64,000 bases of DNA from Bacteroidales bacterium (GTDB taxonomy: Bacteria > Bacteroidota > Bacteroidia > Bacteroidales > UBA932). A program made the position numbers and the translations under genes. Shown here piece by piece: positions 59,953 to 64,000 of this stretch. Position 1 is the stretch's first letter. Each line of letters begins with the position of its first letter. The DNA is taken from contig JAGCCX010000081.1 of NCBI GenBank assembly GCA_017651465.1, positions 24,547-88,546 on the forward strand. Reading direction: 5' to 3'. The notes under the pieces were generated by a model. It made no database searches and was not told the DNA's origin. It was given only the letters and a program-made list of their open reading frames with translations.

Positions 59953-61896
59953 ATGGCATTCTTAAAGTTCAACAAAAACGAGCTGGTTAACCTGGCCTAC
60001 TCCCTTAAGCGCGAGATTATCTGCGCGGGTAAGACGGGTGCCTACAGCAACACCTCCATCGTGGGCTGCAACACCCGCCGCTACCACGGCCTGCTCGCCG
60101 TCACCCTCGACCGTTTCGGCGGAGACCGCTATATGCTGCTGTCCGACCTGGACGTCAGCCTGATAGTGCGCGGCAAGCAGTTCAACCTCGGCATCCATTG
60201 CTACGGAGACATCTACGAGCCCCGCGGCCACAAGTATGTGGTTGACTTTGCCGAGGATCCTGTGCCCAACATCACCTACAAAGTGGGGGATGTGCTGTTC
60301 CGTAAGAGCCTTATCCTGGTTCCCGACAAAGATCAGGTGCTCATCAAGCTGGAGCTCCTCTCGTCGCCGGTACCTGCGACAGTGCTCCTCAAGCCTTATC
60401 TGGCTTTCCGCAACACCAACGACCTTACATCCCAGAACAACGAGGCCAACACCTCTTACCAGGAGGTTCCGGGCGGCGTAAGTTTCAGGATGTATCCCAA
60501 TTTCCCCGACCTTAACCTGCAGCTGAGCGACAGCAAGGCGGAGTGGAAATACATACCCTGCTGGAACAACCGCATCACCTACTCGGACGAGTACCGCCGC
60601 GGATTCGACTGCACGGAAGACCTGTTCACTCCCGGCGTATTCAGCCTCAAGCTCTCGGCAGGCGACTCGGTGGTGTTCTCGGGCGCTACCTTCGAGGCCA
60701 ATCCCTCGCAGCTCAAGCGCCAGTTCAATACCATCAATAACAAGCTCCCCCTGGTCAGCGGCTACCGCGACCAGCTGGTGCGTTGCGCCGACTGGCTCAT
60801 CACCCGTCACAACGGCGTGGCAATGGTCAATGCGGGCCTGAGCTGGCTCAAGACAGGTTTGTTGAGAGAAACTCTCATCGCCCTGCCCGGACTTACCCTC
60901 CACGGCGCCAAGCGTCCGGCCCTCTTTGAGGAGATTCTGGACAACCTCATCGCCGCGGAGCAGGAGAGGCTCACGGTGCGTACCACCCAGGTGGAATCGC
61001 CCCTCTATATGGCCGTGACGCTCCAGCAGTACATCGACTGGGGCGCCGATCCCGCCAAGGTATGGAAGAAATACGGTCCGACAATCAAGATGATTCTGGA
61101 CAGCTACCTGCCCGGCCGCCGCAAAGAGGTTGCGATGCATCCCAACGGGCTCCTGTGGGCTCAGGTGGACGGCGTAGCGCTGACCTGGATGAACGCCTAC
61201 ATCAACGGCCGCGCCGTAACCGAGCGCCCCGGCTATCAGATAGAGACCAACGCGTTCTGGTACAACGCAATCTGCTTCGCCATCGATATGGAGAAGCGTT
61301 TCGGCGCCAAGAGCAGCAGCTTCGCCTCCAAGTGGGAGCCTCTGGCCGCCCAGGTCAAGAACAGCTTCAGGGAAGTGTTCATCGACCCCGCAAGCGGGCG
61401 CCTTGCCGATTACGTAGACGGCTACGGCCGCAACATGGACACCCGTCCCAACCAACTTTACGCCATCTGGGTCAAATACTCTCCCCTCGAGGAAGAGATG
61501 TTCCCGGAGGTGCTAAGGGTTATCGACAACGAACTGGTAACCAGCCGCGGCATCAGGACCCTGTCGCCGCGCGACGTCAAGTACAAGGGCGTCTATGAGG
61601 GTTCGCAGGTCGAGAGAGACCTCGCCTATCATCAGGGCTGCACACGTCCTTTCCTGCTGGAGCCTTACATCGAGATGAGCTTCCACGTCAAGGGCCCCTC
61701 GTTCACCAAGAGGGCCGAGTGGCTCATCGAGGGATTCTGGGCCGACCTTAGCAAGCACGGCGTGGGCGCCTTCTCCGAACTTTACGACGGCGACCCGCCC
61801 CACGAGCCTCACGGCACCATCTCGTCTGCGCTCAGCACCGCCGCCCTGCTTGCGGTTACCGATATGATTGACAAACATAAGGAGGAGAACTTATGA
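59953..61896 (+). CDS. Glycogen debranching enzyme (amylo-alpha-1,6-glucosidase, GH133-type)
   Basis: 647 residues from the ATG at 59953, four bases after the glgB stop. Opens with the bacterial GDE N-terminal domain (EIICAGKTGAYSNTSIVGCN, TRRYHGLLAV); the C-terminal (alpha/alpha)6 barrel includes NAGLSWLKTGLLRETLIALP and GLLWAQVDGVALTWMNAYIN. It would hydrolyse alpha-1,6 branch points in glycogen. The stop overlaps the GT4 gene (ATGA). Confidence 0.92.
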   Translation: MAFLKFNKNELVNLAYSLKREIICAGKTGAYSNTSIVGCNTRRYHGLLAVTLDRFGGDRYMLLSDLDVSLIVRGKQFNLGIHCYGDIYEPRGHKYVVDFAEDPVPNITYKVGDVLFRKSLILVPDKDQVLIKLELLSSPVPATVLLKPYLAFRNTNDLTSQNNEANTSYQEVPGGVSFRMYPNFPDLNLQLSDSKAEWKYIPCWNNRITYSDEYRRGFDCTEDLFTPGVFSLKLSAGDSVVFSGATFEANPSQLKRQFNTINNKLPLVSGYRDQLVRCADWLITRHNGVAMVNAGLSWLKTGLLRETLIALPGLTLHGAKRPALFEEILDNLIAAEQERLTVRTTQVESPLYMAVTLQQYIDWGADPAKVWKKYGPTIKMILDSYLPGRRKEVAMHPNGLLWAQVDGVALTWMNAYINGRAVTERPGYQIETNAFWYNAICFAIDMEKRFGAKSSSFASKWEPLAAQVKNSFREVFIDPASGRLADYVDGYGRNMDTRPNQLYAIWVKYSPLEEEMFPEVLRVIDNELVTSRGIRTLSPRDVKYKGVYEGSQVERDLAYHQGCTRPFLLEPYIEMSFHVKGPSFTKRAEWLIEGFWADLSKHGVGAFSELYDGDPPHEPHGTISSALSTAALLAVTDMIDKHKEENL

Positions 61897-63179
61897 GAGT
61901 ACTGATGTTCGGTTGGGAGTTTCCTCCCCACATCGCAGGCGGTCTGGGTACGGCCTGTGAGGGCATAGTCAAAGGTCTCGCCTACAATGGAGTAGAGACC
62001 CTGTTCGTGATGCCCAACGCTTCCGGCGACGAAGACCAGAGCGCCACCACCATCCTCAATGCCAGCGACGTGGCGGTGCAGAACGTGAGCAGCACCGTGG
62101 AGGAATTCATCAATAAGGTGAAGTTCTTCTACGTTGACTCCAACATCGTCCCTTACGTCGATCCCGACGAGTACTTCGCCGCCATCGAAAAGATGAAGGC
62201 CGAGGGCTTGTCGCAGACCACCGTGGGCTTCGGGCAGAAGTTTAAGTTCTCGGGCAAGTACGGGGCCAACCTCATGGAAGAGGTGTCGCGCTACGCTCAG
62301 GTGGGCGGCACCATTGCAATGCAGCACAAAGACGAATTCGACGTCATCCACGCCCACGACTGGCTTACCTACCTGGCAGGCATAGCCGCCAAGGAGCTTA
62401 CCGGCAAGCCGCTGGTGGTGCACGTGCACGCCACATCGTACGACCGTGGCGACGAGAAGCACATGGACTCCCGCGTGCTCGATATCGAAAAGAAGGGAAT
62501 GATGGCAGCCGACCGCGTGGTGACGGTGAGCGACCTGACCCGCGGAATCGTCATCAACAAATACGGCATCGACCCTGCCAAGGTGGTCACGGTACACAAC
62601 GCCGTCGATTTCAGCGGCCGCGAGAACATCGAAGTGGAGCGCGGAGTCAAAGACAAAGTGGTCACCTTCCTTGGCCGTATCACCTTCCAGAAGGGTCCTG
62701 AATACTTTATCGACGCAGCCGCCAAAGTGCTCAAGCGCACCAAGGGCGTCCGCTTCGTAATGGCCGGCAGCGGTGATATGATGAACCGCGCCATACGCCA
62801 GGTGGCACGCCTGGGCATATCGGACCGCTTCCACTTCACGGGCTTCCTCAGGGGCGCGGAGGTGCAGAAGATGTTCGCCCTGTCCGATGTGTACATCATG
62901 CCTTCGGTGTCGGAGCCTTTCGGCATTTCGCCGCTGGAGGCCATGCGCACCGGCGTACCTTCCATTATCTCCCACCAGTCCGGCGCAGCCGAAGTTCTCA
63001 AGTACGCCCTCAAGGTTGACTTCTGGGATGTAGATGCTCTGGCCGATGATATTTATGCCCTCGTTTCATATCCGGCCCTTACCGAATTTGCTTCCAAGCA
63101 AGGTTTTGACGAGGTGAATCAGCTCAAGTGGAACGGCGCCACCGCCAAATTGAAAAAAGTTTACGAATCGCTATTATGA
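61893..63179 (+). CDS. Glycosyltransferase family 4, alpha-glucan associated
   Basis: 428 residues. MRVLMFGWEFPPHIAGGLGT is the typical start of glycogen/sucrose synthase-like GT4/GT5 enzymes; HAHDWLTY and the donor-site motif EPFGISPLEAMRTG follow. In Bacteroidetes this gene lies with GDE and GH57 enzymes and is thought to elongate or make alpha-glucan. Overlaps the preceding and following genes by four bases. Confidence 0.9.
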   Translation: MRVLMFGWEFPPHIAGGLGTACEGIVKGLAYNGVETLFVMPNASGDEDQSATTILNASDVAVQNVSSTVEEFINKVKFFYVDSNIVPYVDPDEYFAAIEKMKAEGLSQTTVGFGQKFKFSGKYGANLMEEVSRYAQVGGTIAMQHKDEFDVIHAHDWLTYLAGIAAKELTGKPLVVHVHATSYDRGDEKHMDSRVLDIEKKGMMAADRVVTVSDLTRGIVINKYGIDPAKVVTVHNAVDFSGRENIEVERGVKDKVVTFLGRITFQKGPEYFIDAAAKVLKRTKGVRFVMAGSGDMMNRAIRQVARLGISDRFHFTGFLRGAEVQKMFALSDVYIMPSVSEPFGISPLEAMRTGVPSIISHQSGAAEVLKYALKVDFWDVDALADDIYALVSYPALTEFASKQGFDEVNQLKWNGATAKLKKVYESLL

Positions 63180-64000
63180 AAAAGTCAATCTGCCTTTATT
63201 TCCAGGTCCATCAGCCTACCAGGCTCCGCCAGTACCGTTTCTTCGATATAGGCAAGGACTCACATTATTATGATGATTTTGCCAACAGGACCATACTCAA
63301 GAGGGTGGCCCAGAACTGCTATCTGCCTATGAACGAGCTGCTGCTCGAGGCAATCAAGGCAAGCAAGGGCAAGTTCAAGGTGGCTTTTTCAATCTCAGGT
63401 TCGGCGCTCGAGCAGTTTGACCGCTATGCCCCGGAGGTGCTGGACAGCTACCGCAAACTGGCTGAGACCGGCAGCGTGGAGTTCCTCTGCGAGACTTATT
63501 ATCATTCGCTGGCTTCCCTTGCCTCTCCTTCGGAGTTCCTGCATCAGGTCGAAAAGCACAAGAAGCATTTGCAGGACACCCTGGGAGTCACTCCCACCGC
63601 TTTCCGCAACACAGAGCTTATCTATTCCGACGATATAGCACGCCAGGTTTACGACCTCGGTTTCAAGACTATGCTTACCGAGGGTGCCCGTCACATAATG
63701 GGCTGGCAGAGCCCCAATTATATCTACACGGCCGAATCGCAGCCCAAGCTGAAGTTGCTGCTCCGTAACTACGGTCTGAGCGACGACCTTGCTTTCCGCT
63801 TCTCCGACCGCGGCTGGGCAGAGTGGCCTCTTACCGCCGAGAAGTACGTTGGATGGCTTCGTGAGGCCGAGGGGGATATCGTGAATCTGTTTATGGATTA
63901 CGAGACCTTCGGTGAGCACCAGAAAGCCGAGAGCGGCATATTCGACTTTATGCGCGCCCTTCCAGCACAGGTCCTTGCCGACGGCGGCTTTGAGTTCGTA
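63176..64000 (+). CDS. GH57 alpha-amylase/glucanotransferase, N-terminal part
   Basis: An ATG at 63176, overlapping the GT4 stop, opens 275 codons without stop to the window end. The GH57 signatures are visible: YFQVHQPTRLRQYRFFDIG at the N-terminus, nucleophile Glu147 in FRNTELIYSD and acid Asp241 in FMDYETFGEHQK. It acts on alpha-1,4-glucan in the cytoplasm. Last visible gene of the glycogen operon; the C-terminus lies outside the window. Confidence 0.92.
   Translation, partial: MKKSICLYFQVHQPTRLRQYRFFDIGKDSHYYDDFANRTILKRVAQNCYLPMNELLLEAIKASKGKFKVAFSISGSALEQFDRYAPEVLDSYRKLAETGSVEFLCETYYHSLASLASPSEFLHQVEKHKKHLQDTLGVTPTAFRNTELIYSDDIARQVYDLGFKTMLTEGARHIMGWQSPNYIYTAESQPKLKLLLRNYGLSDDLAFRFSDRGWAEWPLTAEKYVGWLREAEGDIVNLFMDYETFGEHQKAESGIFDFMRALPAQVLADGGFEFV

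Noticed and set aside
58239-59975. 578-codon minus-strand open frame
   Set aside because: Antisense to glgB, whose motifs are complete; composition is that of a GC-rich shadow.
59962-61455. 497-codon minus-strand open frame
   Set aside because: Antisense shadow of the debranching enzyme gene.

Overview
The window is a Bacteroidales-type chromosome segment. Evidence: GldH and RicT genes next to holB, a PG0541-family partner of an RND pump, a DUF4783 gene, many promoters with the Bacteroidetes -7 box TAnnTTTG, tRNA genes without encoded CCA, and a eukaryote-like glycogen branching enzyme beside a GH57 enzyme. Genus cannot be fixed from sequence alone. The core chromosome is clearly GC-rich; the stretch from about 10.6 to 37.3 kb is AT-richer with different codon use.

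Layout. 1-2.6 kb: end of an RND efflux pump and its partner, then a 51-bp minisatellite and a large inverted repeat. 3.1-7.4 kb: a tightly overlapping run trxA-LOG-polyprenyl synthase-holB-ricT-gldH. 7.5-10.4 kb on the minus strand: ribosomal genes rplM-rpsI-rpsB-tsf. 10.5 kb: tRNA-Met(CAT), whose 3' 31 bases recur at 16.2 kb and 37.3 kb. These three copies delimit two tandem integrated elements, E1 (about 5.7 kb) and E2 (about 21 kb). They share left- and right-end sequences, but neither carries a recognisable integrase. E1 carries an AlbA_2/RecG-like regulator, an inverted-repeat-flanked lipoprotein cassette, a secreted protein and a NERD/zinc-finger protein. E2 carries another AlbA_2 protein, a broken HEPN-like gene, an 11-gene operon, and an XRE/CoiA-like pair.

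The E2 operon (20.6-33.4 kb, gaps under 20 bp) is the most remarkable content. In order it encodes a vWA-like lipoprotein, a 3-TM protein, a tubulin-like GTPase homologue, a 1123-residue protein with an actin/Hsp70 ATPase fold, a TM-anchored protein, a MotA/ZorA-like channel protein with a long coiled-coil tail, a MotB/ZorB-like OmpA protein, a NUC-family nuclease lipoprotein, a DUF6804-like protein, a coiled-coil protein ending in an FtsK-gamma-like winged helix, and a voltage-gated-type potassium channel. A divergent paralogue of the FtsK-gamma protein follows. I infer an ion-motive-force-driven envelope machine with two cytoskeletal NTPases and an extracytoplasmic nuclease, possibly anti-phage and related to Zorya. 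The function is untested.

37.4-46 kb: a lipoprotein with a TonB-plug-like tail, a DUF4832 protein, a minus-strand cluster (nucleoside-hydrolase-like, propeller, esterase), then efp, ispH and cmk, and a frameshifted sigma-54-type response regulator. 46.1-54.2 kb: rlmH, a large NtrY-like histidine kinase (likely partner of that regulator), ysxC, prs, a small membrane protein, der, and an AlkZ-related gene. 54.2-56.4 kb: GC-rich repeats, an IS200-like/RAYT transposase gene and a 42-bp minisatellite. 56.5-64 kb: xseA-xseB and a glycogen/alpha-glucan operon (glgB, debranching enzyme, GT4, GH57 running off the window).
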